A stretch of 12,426 bases of DNA from NCBI GenBank assembly GCA_037968535.1, contig JBBKVT010000405.1, positions 1 to 12,426 of the forward strand. The letters are read 5' to 3'. A program made the translations under genes and the position numbers. The notes beneath the pieces were generated by a model that was not told where the DNA came from, ran no database searches, and worked only from the letters and a program-made list of their open reading frames with translations. Within the stretch, counting starts at the first letter, position 1; the number at the start of each line of letters is the position of its first letter. Shown here one piece after another: positions 1-7,159 of this stretch. The stretch is from JAHEAO01 sp037968535 (GTDB taxonomy: Bacteria; Pseudomonadota; Alphaproteobacteria; Rhodobacterales; Rhodobacteraceae).

Positions 1-1716
1 GGCGGCTATGGCAACTGCTTCGGCGTGCCGACCATCGGCGGCGAGGTGCGGTTCCACCGCGCTTATAACGGCAATTGTCTGGTCAATGCCTTTGCCGCAG
101 GTCTGGCCGATGCCGACAAGATCTTCTACTCGGCTGCGTCCGGCGTGGGAATGCCGGTCGTGTATCTCGGGGCCAAGACCGGGCGCGACGGTGTGGGCGG
201 GGCGACGATGGCCAGCGCCGAGTTCGACGACACGATCGAGGAAAAGCGCCCGACCGTTCAGGTCGGCGACCCGTTCACCGAAAAGTGCCTGATGGAAGCC
301 TGTATGGAGTTGATGCAGACCGGGGCCGTGATCTCGATTCAGGACATGGGCGCAGCAGGCCTGACCTGCTCGGCGGTCGAGATGGGCGACAAGGGCAATC
401 TGGGGATTCGGCTGAACCTCGAAGATGTGCCGGTGCGCGAAGAGAACATGTCCGCCTACGAAATGATGCTGTCGGAAAGCCAGGAACGGATGCTGATGGT
501 CTTGAATCCCGCGCTGGAAGCCGAGGCCAAGGCGGTATTCGACAAATGGGATCTCGATTTCGCCATCGTCGGCGAAACCATTGCCGAAGACCGGTTCCTG
601 ATCATGCATCATAACGAAGTGAAGGCTGACCTGCCGCTCAAGGCGCTGTCGGGCAACGCGCCGGAATATGACCGGCCGTGGATCGAGACGCCGACGGTTG
701 CCATACACTTTGCAGACGTTCCGCAGATCGACCCGATCGACGGTCTGAAGGCCCTGATCAGCAGTCCGAACTACGCATCGAAGCAATGGGTCTACGAGCA
801 ATACGACCACATGGTGATGGCCGACACGGTCGTCGCACCGGGTCTTGGCGCGGGCGTGATCCGGGTTCATGGCACGCCGAAACTTCTGGCCTTCACATCG
901 GACGTAACGCCCAGATATGTCATGGCAAATCCGTTCGAAGGCGGCAAACAAGCGGTGGCCGAGGCCTACCGAAATCTCTGCGCCGTCGGCGCCACACCGC
1001 TTGCCACAACCGACAACCTGAACTTCGGAAATCCCGAAAAGCCTGAAATCATGGGACAATTCGTGGGTGCGATCAAAGGCATAGGGGCGGCAGTTGCGGC
1101 GCTGGACATGCCAATCGTGTCGGGCAACGTGTCTCTTTATAACGAGACCGACGGCAAGGGCATTCTGCCAACACCGACCATCGGCGCGGTCGGTTTGATC
1201 GCGTCAGAAGACCATCTGATCGCCGGCCAAGCCCGCGACGGCCATGTCGCCCTGCTGATCGGGGAAACCACCGGGCATCTGGGGCAATCCGCCCTTCTCG
1301 CAGAAGTTTTCCACCGCGAAGACGGCGACGCGCCTGCCGTCGACCTCGAAGCGGAAAAGCGTAACGGCTTGTTTATCCGAGATAATTGCAGTCTGATCCG
1401 CGCCTGCACCGACCTCTCGGACGGCGGTCTCGCGCTGGCGGCCTTCGAGATGGCAGAAACCGGCGGCGTCGGCGTGACCTTGGAACCGTTCGACACCCCG
1501 ACCTTGTTCGCAGAGGATCAGGCCCGCTACCTTGTCGCCTGCAACTTCGATCAGGCCGAAGCGCTGATGGTGGCCGCAGGTCAGGTTGGCGTGCCCATTC
1601 TTGCAGTGGGTCGGTTCGGCGGAACTGACGTGTGTTTCGGCAAGTCATCTGCGCCGCTCGATGAGCTGTCAGCACTCTACCGCAACAGCTTTACCGCAGC
1701 GGTCTCGCAGGGCTGA
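1..1716 (+). CDS. purL: Phosphoribosylformylglycinamidine synthase subunit PurL (5' truncated)
   Basis: Catalyses ATP- and glutamine-dependent conversion of FGAR to FGAM in de novo purine synthesis, in the cytoplasm. The reading frame is open from base 1 and ends at TGA 1714-1716, giving 571 residues. The small-type PurL, which works with separate PurS and PurQ, is usually about 720 residues, so roughly the first 150 lie upstream of the window, probably including the catalytic His region. Visible family motifs are GGEVRFHRAYNGN near the start, SGVGMPVVYLGAKTGRDG, DMGAAGLTCSAVEMGDKG, then in the second AIRS-like half DNLNFGNPEKPEIMGQF, GNVSLYNET and DLSDGGLALAAFEM. The protein ends soon after the second half with no glutaminase domain, which fits the small type. 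bolA follows after 93 bp. Identification is secure. Confidence 0.96.
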   Translation, partial: GGYGNCFGVPTIGGEVRFHRAYNGNCLVNAFAAGLADADKIFYSAASGVGMPVVYLGAKTGRDGVGGATMASAEFDDTIEEKRPTVQVGDPFTEKCLMEACMELMQTGAVISIQDMGAAGLTCSAVEMGDKGNLGIRLNLEDVPVREENMSAYEMMLSESQERMLMVLNPALEAEAKAVFDKWDLDFAIVGETIAEDRFLIMHHNEVKADLPLKALSGNAPEYDRPWIETPTVAIHFADVPQIDPIDGLKALISSPNYASKQWVYEQYDHMVMADTVVAPGLGAGVIRVHGTPKLLAFTSDVTPRYVMANPFEGGKQAVAEAYRNLCAVGATPLATTDNLNFGNPEKPEIMGQFVGAIKGIGAAVAALDMPIVSGNVSLYNETDGKGILPTPTIGAVGLIASEDHLIAGQARDGHVALLIGETTGHLGQSALLAEVFHREDGDAPAVDLEAEKRNGLFIRDNCSLIRACTDLSDGGLALAAFEMAETGGVGVTLEPFDTPTLFAEDQARYLVACNFDQAEALMVAAGQVGVPILAVGRFGGTDVCFGKSSAPLDELSALYRNSFTAAVSQG

Positions 1717-1809
1717 GCCGCAGGGGCATGTCACCACACACGCGGGCGGCCACTTGCGCCCACCCGCCTCGCGCTCTACATCTTGATCAACACGGGAACG
1801 GAGGCGCCC

Positions 1810-2052
1810 ATGGCCATCCAAGCGCAGGAGATTGAAGACCTCATACGAGAGAGTTTTCCAAATGCCAGCATAACGATTACCGACCTTGCAGGCGACGGAA
1901 ACCACTATTCGGCCGAGGTTGTCGACCCTAGTTTCAAGGGCATGAATCGCGTCCAGCAACAGCGGGCGGTCTATGCCGCCCTAAAAGGAAAGATGCACGG
2001 CAGCGCGGGCGAACTGCACGCGTTGGCCCTGACCACCAAAGCACCGGAGTAG
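1810..2052 (+). CDS. bolA: BolA family protein (BolA-H/IbaG-like)
   Basis: An 80-residue BolA-fold protein, expected to bind a [2Fe-2S] cluster together with a monothiol glutaredoxin and act in Fe-S trafficking or iron regulation. Visible features are GDGNHYSAEVVDPSFKG, with a His in the variable cluster-ligand loop as in the BolA-H subgroup, then NRVQQQRAVYAAL, and the conserved C-terminal ELHALALTT whose His is the invariant ligand. I chose ATG 1810 because GGAACGGAGG lies just upstream and the protein then begins at the usual BolA N-terminus (MAIQAQEIEDLI). An upstream TTG at 1783 has no such support. The gene ends 4 bp before grxD, so the two are almost certainly co-translated. The older 'transcriptional regulator' label for BolA is less likely here than the Fe-S role. 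Confidence 0.93.
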   Translation: MAIQAQEIEDLIRESFPNASITITDLAGDGNHYSAEVVDPSFKGMNRVQQQRAVYAALKGKMHGSAGELHALALTTKAPE

Positions 2053-2056
2053 CGCG

Positions 2057-2419
2057 ATGTCAGATGCAGAAACCAAGATCAAGGAAACCGTGACCAGCAA
2101 TGACGTAGTGCTGTTCATGAAGGGCACCAAGATGATGCCGCAATGCGGTTTTTCCAGTCGCGTCGCCGGGGTGCTGAATTTCATGGGCGTGGACTTCGCC
2201 GATATCAACGTGCTGGCGGATGAGGATGTCCGGCAGGGCATCAAGGACTATTCCGACTGGCCGACGATCCCGCAGCTTTACGTCAAGGGCGAGTTCGTCG
2301 GCGGCTGTGATATCATTACCGAGATGACGTTGTCGGGCGAATTGGACCAGCTATTTGAGGCAAAAGGCGTTGCCTATGACAAGGCGGCGGCGGAAAAGAT
2401 CCGCGAAGCCAATGGCTGA
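2057..2419 (+). CDS. grxD: Monothiol glutaredoxin, Grx4/GrxD type
   Basis: A 120-residue single-domain monothiol glutaredoxin. The active-site motif is C30-G-F-S33, in KGTKMMPQCGFSSRV. The TIP segment is WPTIPQLYV at about residues 68-76, followed by GEFVGGCDI, which forms the glutathione-binding surface. CGFS glutaredoxins hold a glutathione-ligated [2Fe-2S] cluster and pass it on, commonly as a heterodimer with BolA. The gene starts 4 bp after the bolA stop, with GGAG at 2046-2049 acting as ribosome-binding site inside the end of bolA. Length and motifs match the family throughout and nothing is missing. The N-terminus is 20 or so residues before the first strand, as usual in alphaproteobacteria. 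Function is confident; the specific clients are unknown. Confidence 0.96.
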   Translation: MSDAETKIKETVTSNDVVLFMKGTKMMPQCGFSSRVAGVLNFMGVDFADINVLADEDVRQGIKDYSDWPTIPQLYVKGEFVGGCDIITEMTLSGELDQLFEAKGVAYDKAAAEKIREANG

Positions 2420-2436
2420 CGACACACGGCTGACGT

Positions 2437-2769
2437 TTAGTTAGCCCTGCAGGCCTCGTAGAGCGTGACGTCTTCCGATTTCTCGGCGTCGAACCAGCCA
2501 AGCGTCGCCTCATTTCCCTTGGTCCACTAGACATAGCCCGAGCCATCGCTCGGCCAGGCGTAGCGCACCCCCGAGGCAGCAGGCGTCCGCACAAGCGTGA
2601 TCTGTCGGCCTTCGACATGAATTACCGCGACGGCATCTTCCTCGGTTGAAACCACGGATTCAGCGATTTCGACCCCCCGTTCGCATTGATAGATTGCCGT
2701 GCTCACTTGCATCTCTGCGAAGACCGGGCTGGCCACGAAACAGAGGCTTGTCAGAAACGCCAGTCTCAA
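2437..2769 (-). pseudogene. MliC-like secreted lysozyme-inhibitor gene interrupted by an amber codon
   Basis: The frame starts at TTG 2769-2767, which overlaps the zapA stop in TTGA. It begins with a signal peptide (MRLAFLTSLCFVASPVFA, likely cleaved after AFA-like VFA) and has no lipobox. The mature part reads YQCERGVEIA, then ITLVRTPAASGVRYAW, then GSGYV, after which TAG (2529-2527) stops the frame at residue 80. Translation past TAG continues in the same frame as WTKGNEATLGWFDAEK and ends ECACRAN-like (EACRAN) at TAA 2439-2437. That continuation matches the MliC/PliC core, where a second Trp normally precedes WTKG, so one TGG to TAG change explains the stop. Total length with the stop read through is 111 codons including TAA, right for an MliC domain. 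Intact relatives would inhibit C-type lysozyme in the periplasm. A sequencing error or amber suppression cannot be excluded. Confidence 0.72.
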
Positions 2770-3161
2770 GAAGCGACCTTTTCCTCGATCGCGGTGGCCA
2801 GCGATTCAGCGCGGGCGGCAATCTCGGCCAGCGACTCGGTCAGTTGCGGCGGGATCACGGCGACTTCGATGGTTTTGCCCTGCGGCTCTGGCCGGTTGCG
2901 CAGTTCCTCAATCAACTGTTCCTGAGCCGCGAGTTTTTGTTCCAACCCGCGCAGCTGCTCGTCTATTCCGGCGGTTTTGTCGGCCAGCATCAGCCCCGCC
3001 ATCAGCAGCATCCGGCTTTCCGGCATCCGGCCGATCTGATTGCTGAGAACGGCTGCTTCTGCATCCAGCATCGCGGCCGCCGATTTCAGAAAATGCTCTT
3101 CCCCGGACTGGCAGGCGACCTCAAAGTCGCGCCCGCCGATGGATACTTTGATGTCAGGCAT
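2766..3161 (-). CDS. zapA: Cell division protein ZapA
   Basis: A 131-residue ZapA, which binds and cross-links FtsZ filaments to stabilise the Z-ring. The N-terminal ZapA head is MPDIKVSIGGRDFEVAC, followed by GEEHFLKSAAAMLDAEAAVL and the Met-rich helix ESRMLLMAGLMLADK. A C-terminal coiled-coil helix follows (about residues 60-90, EQLRGLEQKLAAQEQLIEEL), then a Pro-containing linker and a second helical tail that is longer than in the E. coli protein (109 residues). I chose ATG 3161-3159 because AAAGAGG stands just upstream and the protein then opens on the family N-terminus; the frame itself is open further upstream. The start overlaps the stop of the preceding coiled-coil gene by 8 bp, and the TGA overlaps the TTG start of the MliC-like gene. 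Confidence 0.92.
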   Translation of the reverse strand: MPDIKVSIGGRDFEVACQSGEEHFLKSAAAMLDAEAAVLSNQIGRMPESRMLLMAGLMLADKTAGIDEQLRGLEQKLAAQEQLIEELRNRPEPQGKTIEVAVIPPQLTESLAEIAARAESLATAIEEKVAS

Positions 3162-3630
3162 TGGCACCTCTTTCCAGCATGGGCCGCAGTTCTCCCAGAA
3201 CGGCGTCAAGTTCCGCTCTGTCGGCATCGCGGCTGGCGCGCAGCGCGTCGAGTTCGGTCATCATCGATTTGTTGATCAGGTGGGGATCGCCCACGCCTTG
3301 CTCGTTCGCGTCCCGCAGCGCCTGATTGTTCTGCCGCAGTTGGGCATTGACGCGCTTGAGCTTCTGCAATTCACCGTCATGGCGCGCTGATGCTTCGCGC
3401 AGTCGCGTAACCTCTGTCTCCAGCGCGCTGACCGTCTGTTCCTGGCGGTCACGAATGGCGCGGACGCGTTCCTCAAGCTGAGAGTTCGCCGACTGCTCGG
3501 TTTCCAGCGCCTCGCGAAGTTGGGCGACCTCATCTGACGCTCCGCCTTTGCCCCCTACACTGGCCAGCCCGTTACCGATCCGGTCCAATGCCGCAGTGAT
3601 CCTTCGTTCCAGTTCGGTGATATCATTCAT
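3154..3630 (-). CDS. Coiled-coil protein in operon with zapA (ZauP-like candidate)
   Basis: A 158-residue protein with no signal peptide or membrane segment. It is almost entirely helical, with heptad patterning from about residue 30 to 115 (for example TEVTRLREASARHDGEL and LKRVNAQLRQNNQALRDANE), and a short Gly-rich break near residues 25-31. A second helix sits at the C-terminus (TELDALRASRDADRAELDAV). The last 8 bp overlap zapA, so translation is probably coupled. I recall ZauP of Caulobacter crescentus, a coiled-coil protein encoded with ZapA that helps focus the Z-ring. Position, length class and architecture fit a ZauP-like role, but coiled coils are poor evidence of orthology, so the function is inferred from context. 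Start ATG 3630-3628 follows GCGGGAAC, a usable ribosome-binding site. Confidence 0.8.
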   Translation of the reverse strand: MNDITELERRITAALDRIGNGLASVGGKGGASDEVAQLREALETEQSANSQLEERVRAIRDRQEQTVSALETEVTRLREASARHDGELQKLKRVNAQLRQNNQALRDANEQGVGDPHLINKSMMTELDALRASRDADRAELDAVLGELRPMLERGANA

Positions 3631-3669
3631 TTCGGTTCCCGCCCGCTATCTCTTGCCCACAATAAGCAC

Positions 3670-3698
3670 AGAATTCAAATCAGCTAGTGCAAAGTCAA
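3670..3698 (-). promoter_or_regulatory. Candidate sigma70-type promoter for the coiled-coil/zapA operon
   Basis: On the minus strand a TTGACT -35 (3698-3693) is followed after 17 bp by AATTCT as -10 (3675-3670), some 40 bp upstream of the first ATG. The -35 is strong for an alphaproteobacterium and the -10 is moderate. It lies in the 191-bp divergent gap between this operon and tkt, the only place where both promoters can sit. Found by eye only. Confidence 0.4.
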
Positions 3699-3759
3699 GC
3701 CAAAGCCCAGTGATCGCCGCATAAACCGGCCTATTGCATGGCCACCCGGTGCTGTCGGC

Positions 3760-3787
3760 TTGAACTTCGCGAATTGGCTGCTATCAA
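3760..3787 (+). promoter_or_regulatory. Candidate promoter of tkt
   Basis: TTGAAC (3760-3765), a 16-bp spacer and TATCAA (3782-3787) form a reasonable sigma70-type promoter. Transcription would start near 3794, about 28 nt before GTG 3822 and downstream of the upstream ATG at 3738. This supports the shorter tkt start. Found by eye; not proven. Confidence 0.4.
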
Positions 3788-3821
3788 CCGCTGGACCTCT
3801 TCAACCAAAGGACAGACCCCC

Positions 3822-5840
3822 GTGGACATCGAAACCCTGCGCCAACAGCATCCCGATCACTGGACCAAGGCCGCCGCGATCCGTGTGCTTGCGATGGATG
3901 CGGTTCAGGCTGCGAATTCAGGTCATCCCGGAATGCCAATGGGAATGGCCGATGTCGCGACGGTGCTGTTCGAGAAACACCTGAAATTCGATGCCAAGGC
4001 CCCTGACTGGCCGGACCGCGACCGGTTCATTCTGTCCGCTGGTCACGGCTCGATGTTGCTTTATGCGCTGCTGCATCTGACAGGCAACAAAGATATCACG
4101 ATGGATGAGATCCGCAACTTTCGCCAATGGGGCAGCAAAACAGCCGGCCACCCGGAAAATTTCCTGGTCGATGGCATCGAGACCACGACGGGGCCGCTCG
4201 GCCAAGGCCTTGCGAATGCAGTCGGCTTCGCGATGGCAGAAGAAAACATGCGCGCTCGTTACGGTCGCAAAGCGGTGGATCACTTCACATACGTCATTGT
4301 CGGCGACGGCTGCCTGATGGAAGGCATCAGCCACGAGGCGATCGGGCTGGCGGGAATGCAGCAACTGTCCAAGCTGATCGTGATGTGGGATGACAACAGT
4401 ATCTCGATCGACGGCGCGGTTTCGCTTTCCGACGTCACCGATCAGAAGAAGCGGTTTGAGGCGGCGGGCTGGCAGGTGCTATCGTGCGACGGCCACGATC
4501 CGACCGAGATCGACACGGCACTGACCGCCGCGAAGACCTCGAAAAAGCCGACGATGATCGCCTGCAAGACCCATATCGGCTTCGGATCTCCGGCCAAGCA
4601 GGACACGGCCAAGGCGCATGGCTCGCCTTTGGGACCCGATGAGATCGCTAAGGTTCGCAAGATTTACGGCTGGACTTATCCCGCCTTCGAGATCCCTGCC
4701 GATGTCAAATCATCCTGGGAAAAGATCGGAATGCGCGGCGCGGCGGATCGCGCCGAGTGGCAAAGTCGTTTCGAGGACCTGTCGGATAACCGCAAGACGG
4801 AATTCAACCGGGTGATCGCCGGTGACGCGCCGCGAAAGTTGTCGGCCACGATCAAGGCCCTCAAGAAACAGACCTCCGAATCTCTGCCGAAGGTCGCGAC
4901 CCGAAAATCGTCGGAAATGGTGCTGGAGGTTGTTAATCCGATCATGCCCGAAACCGTCGGCGGGTCCGCTGACCTGACCGGCTCGAACAACACGCTGACG
5001 GCTGACCTGGGGATATTCAGCCCCGACAACCGCAAGGGCCGTTATGTCCATTACGGCATCCGTGAACATGGCATGGCAGCCGCGATGAACGGAATGGTCC
5101 TTCACGGCGGGATCAGGCCCTATGGCGGCACTTTCCTGACTTTCGTCGACTATGCGCGGGGTGCCGTGCGGCTTGCATCGTTGATGGGGATTCCAACGGT
5201 ATTCGTAATGACGCATGACAGTATCGGACTGGGCGAGGATGGTCCGACCCACCAGCCGGTCGAGCATCTGGCGATCTGCCGCGCCACACCGAACAGCTGG
5301 ACATTCCGCCCGGCGGATACGGTCGAGACTGCGGAAGCGTGGGAACTCGCGTTGACGTCGACCAGAACTCCTTCGGTGTTGGCCTTGTCACGGCAAAACC
5401 TGCCGACCGTGCGGACCACGCACAAGCTGAAGAACCTAACGGCACAGGGGGCTTATGTACTGGTCGAGGCCGAGGGTAAACGCCAGGCGATCGTCATGGC
5501 GACCGGTTCCGAAGTAGAGATCGCCCTGAAAGCTCGCGATATTCTGCAAGCCAAAGGCATTGGCACCCGCGTCGTTTCGATGCCCTGCATGGAACTTTTT
5601 GCCTCGCAGGACGAAGCCTATCGCCGCAAGGTTCTGCCCGCCGGACCAGTTCGAGTGGCGGTCGAGGCCGGGGTACGGACCGGTTGGGACCAGTGGCTGC
5701 TGGGAGAGCGCGGACGCGAGGCAAAGGCAGCGTTTGTCGGGATGGCGGGCTTTGGTGCTTCCGCGCCTGCCGAGATCCTCTATGAAAAATTCGGGATCAC
5801 CGCCGAGAATGTCGCGGCGCAAGTCGAAAAGCGGCTCTGA
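3822..5840 (+). CDS. tkt: Transketolase
   Basis: Thiamine-diphosphate enzyme that moves two-carbon units between sugar phosphates in the non-oxidative pentose-phosphate pathway. It has 672 residues, near the usual 660-670. Landmarks are NSGHPGMPMGMAD with the substrate-contacting His35, GHGSMLLYALLHL, the ThDP/Mg motif GDGCLMEG at about 160, GSADLTGSNNT at about 380, IREHGMAAAMNG with the catalytic Glu near 415, GPTHQPVEHLA and SRQNLP. The C-terminal domain (VMATGSEVEIAL onward) is complete. I chose GTG 3822 because AAAGGACA lies about 9 nt upstream and the protein then opens at the family start (DIETLRQQHPDHW). ATG 3738 would add 28 residues unlike the family. No RuBisCO or other Calvin-cycle gene is nearby, so a general pentose-phosphate role is likely. 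Confidence 0.96.
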   Translation: MDIETLRQQHPDHWTKAAAIRVLAMDAVQAANSGHPGMPMGMADVATVLFEKHLKFDAKAPDWPDRDRFILSAGHGSMLLYALLHLTGNKDITMDEIRNFRQWGSKTAGHPENFLVDGIETTTGPLGQGLANAVGFAMAEENMRARYGRKAVDHFTYVIVGDGCLMEGISHEAIGLAGMQQLSKLIVMWDDNSISIDGAVSLSDVTDQKKRFEAAGWQVLSCDGHDPTEIDTALTAAKTSKKPTMIACKTHIGFGSPAKQDTAKAHGSPLGPDEIAKVRKIYGWTYPAFEIPADVKSSWEKIGMRGAADRAEWQSRFEDLSDNRKTEFNRVIAGDAPRKLSATIKALKKQTSESLPKVATRKSSEMVLEVVNPIMPETVGGSADLTGSNNTLTADLGIFSPDNRKGRYVHYGIREHGMAAAMNGMVLHGGIRPYGGTFLTFVDYARGAVRLASLMGIPTVFVMTHDSIGLGEDGPTHQPVEHLAICRATPNSWTFRPADTVETAEAWELALTSTRTPSVLALSRQNLPTVRTTHKLKNLTAQGAYVLVEAEGKRQAIVMATGSEVEIALKARDILQAKGIGTRVVSMPCMELFASQDEAYRRKVLPAGPVRVAVEAGVRTGWDQWLLGERGREAKAAFVGMAGFGASAPAEILYEKFGITAENVAAQVEKRL

Positions 5841-5851
5841 GATCTGGGCTG

Positions 5852-5877
5852 GCGATGGCAGGATGTTTTTCCATCGC
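5852..5877 (+). terminator. Hairpin after tkt (weak terminator or stabilising stem)
   Basis: A perfect 7-bp inverted repeat (GCGATGG / CCATCGC) with a 12-nt loop lies 12 bp after the tkt stop. It lacks a T-run after the stem, so it is not a classical intrinsic terminator. It may mark the 3' end of tkt mRNA or be chance. The stem contains the ATG at 5855, which would disfavour that ATG as a start. Confidence 0.3.
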
Positions 5878-5926
5878 ACGGCTTTCAAGCTTGCGCCTGC
5901 CCGAAACGGGTGACTTGAAACGCGAT

Positions 5927-6970
5927 ATGCCGACGCCACCCCGAAAGCGGAAGAAGGGCTATGTCGAAAGTTTCGACGGGCTCACGCTGATCTATGATTG
6001 CTTTTATGACAGTGCGGCGCGGCAGGTGATTCTGATCTGCCCGCGTCTGCTCAACCTTTGGCCAGTGCTGCGAGACGGGTTGTCGATCAACGGGCAGCCC
6101 GCGGGTGATAAACTGCGCCGCACCAAAAGGTTACGCGTCGAGATCTTGCGCATTGCCCTTCCCGAACGTCCCAACAAGATCGAAGTGATTGCGGATGGGC
6201 AGACCCATTCGTTGCCGGTGCTCGAACAGGACGCCGCCGACTTCGCGAACCGCAATGTCCTGATGGCGATTTCCAAGGATAACCCAATCGAATGGATCGA
6301 GGATTGGCTGCGCTATCACATCTCGGCGCATGGCGCAGACGCGGTCCTGCTGATTGACAACGGCTCATCCGCCTACACGCCGGAAATCCTATTGCAGCGA
6401 CTCTCTGCAGTTCCGGGCCTTAGTGCCTGTCGCATCATCTCCGCTCCGTTTCCATACGGTGGCTCCAGCGGCGGACGGCTCAGCCCGCCGGCAAAATACC
6501 TTCAGACCTCGATGTTCAATGTTGCGCAGCAGCGATTCCTGATCCGCGCCCGCGCCGTCCTGTCGATTGACGTCGATGAATTTGTCTGGCCTCGGAACGG
6601 GTCGATTTTCGACGCCACAGCAGCGTCCGCGCTCGGCATGATCTCTTTCCTCGGCCATTGGGTCTACCCAAGCGACGTCGGATCGCCTGCGTCGCATCGC
6701 GGGCACTCGATGAGAGTCGGGCGAAAAATGGGTCGTAATCCCAAGTGGTGCATGGTTCCGGACAGTCTGGCCGGCAGGTTCAGCTGGGCCATCCATCGAC
6801 CCGGCGGGCCATTTTATCCGTTGACCATCAGGCGACGGTTTGGCTTTTGGCATTTCTACGCCACCTCAACCAGCTGGAAGAACAACCGCACCAAATTGGT
6901 GCAAGGGCTCGAGCCCTGCCCAGAACTCGTGAGTGCCTTGCACAGTCATCTTCCGGACAGGTCCGCATAG
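5927..6970 (+). CDS. Glycosyltransferase family 2/92-like protein
   Basis: A 347-residue cytoplasmic protein with no signal peptide or membrane helix. An N-terminal all-beta-looking region of about 105 residues (GYVESFDGLTLIYDCFYD) precedes a GT-A-like domain. That domain starts NVLMAISKDNPIEWIEDWL at about 109 and continues YHISAHGADAVLLIDNGSS, resembling the GT92/Glyco_tranf_2_4 pattern. The putative metal/nucleotide-sugar motif is SIDVDEFVWP at about 213-222, and GFWHFYATSTSWK lies near the C-terminus. It would move a sugar from a nucleotide sugar to an unknown acceptor, perhaps surface polysaccharide. I chose ATG 5927 because the alternative ATG 5855 falls in a hairpin and would add 24 low-complexity residues; neither start has a strong ribosome-binding site, so the start is uncertain. 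It follows tkt by 86 bp on the same strand. Family is fairly sure, substrate unknown. Confidence 0.72.
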   Translation: MPTPPRKRKKGYVESFDGLTLIYDCFYDSAARQVILICPRLLNLWPVLRDGLSINGQPAGDKLRRTKRLRVEILRIALPERPNKIEVIADGQTHSLPVLEQDAADFANRNVLMAISKDNPIEWIEDWLRYHISAHGADAVLLIDNGSSAYTPEILLQRLSAVPGLSACRIISAPFPYGGSSGGRLSPPAKYLQTSMFNVAQQRFLIRARAVLSIDVDEFVWPRNGSIFDATAASALGMISFLGHWVYPSDVGSPASHRGHSMRVGRKMGRNPKWCMVPDSLAGRFSWAIHRPGGPFYPLTIRRRFGFWHFYATSTSWKNNRTKLVQGLEPCPELVSALHSHLPDRSA

Positions 6971-7035
6971 GGCCTTTAGGCGGGAATGTTGACGGCTGCG
7001 CGACCATAGCGCCGCTTTAGAACAATTGGCGCAGT

Positions 7036-7049
7036 CGTTGGCGCTAACA
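7036..7049 (+). promoter_or_regulatory. Operator candidate A upstream of gap1 (palindrome TGTTAGCGCTAACA)
   Basis: CGTTGGCGCTAACA matches the perfect palindrome TGTTAGCGCTAACA at 12 of 14 positions. The right half GCGCTAACA is perfect. It lies 19 bp centre to centre from a second copy (7055-7068) and shares its consensus with a site upstream of the second gap gene. Partial copies of the half-site (TTGGCGC) also occur at 7026-7032 and 7071-7077. Confidence 0.55.
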
Positions 7050-7054
7050 TTTGA

Positions 7055-7068
7055 TGTTTACGCTATCA
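7055..7068 (+). promoter_or_regulatory. Operator candidate B upstream of gap1
   Basis: TGTTTACGCTATCA matches TGTTAGCGCTAACA at 11 of 14 positions and ends 91 bp before the gap1 ATG. It overlaps a possible -10 element (TATCAT, 7064-7069), but I could not pair that with a good -35. On its own it is weak; its value comes from sitting next to site A. Confidence 0.42.
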
Positions 7069-7159
7069 TGTTGGCGCACAAGGCTTTTGCATGGCTGAAT
7101 GCCAATGTATACCGCGCGCAAGTTCGGCGCGACTGGCGTCGAGGGGACAGGAGAGTGAT

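Noticed and set aside
1742..1767. GC-rich inverted repeat after purL (GCGGG ... CCCGC) as a terminator
   Set aside because: The stem is 5 bp with competing pairings and internal mismatches, and no T-run follows. Not strong enough to call.
3631..3821. 6S RNA or another structured RNA beside zapA
   Set aside because: 6S RNA often lies near zapA, but here zapA is followed directly by the MliC-like gene and the upstream gap shows no long stem with a central bubble.
7038..7069. sigma70 promoter for gap1 using TTGGCG (7038) and TATCAT (7064)
   Set aside because: The spacer is 20 bp, too long, and other pairings had a poor -35 or -10. The operator palindromes explain the same bases better.
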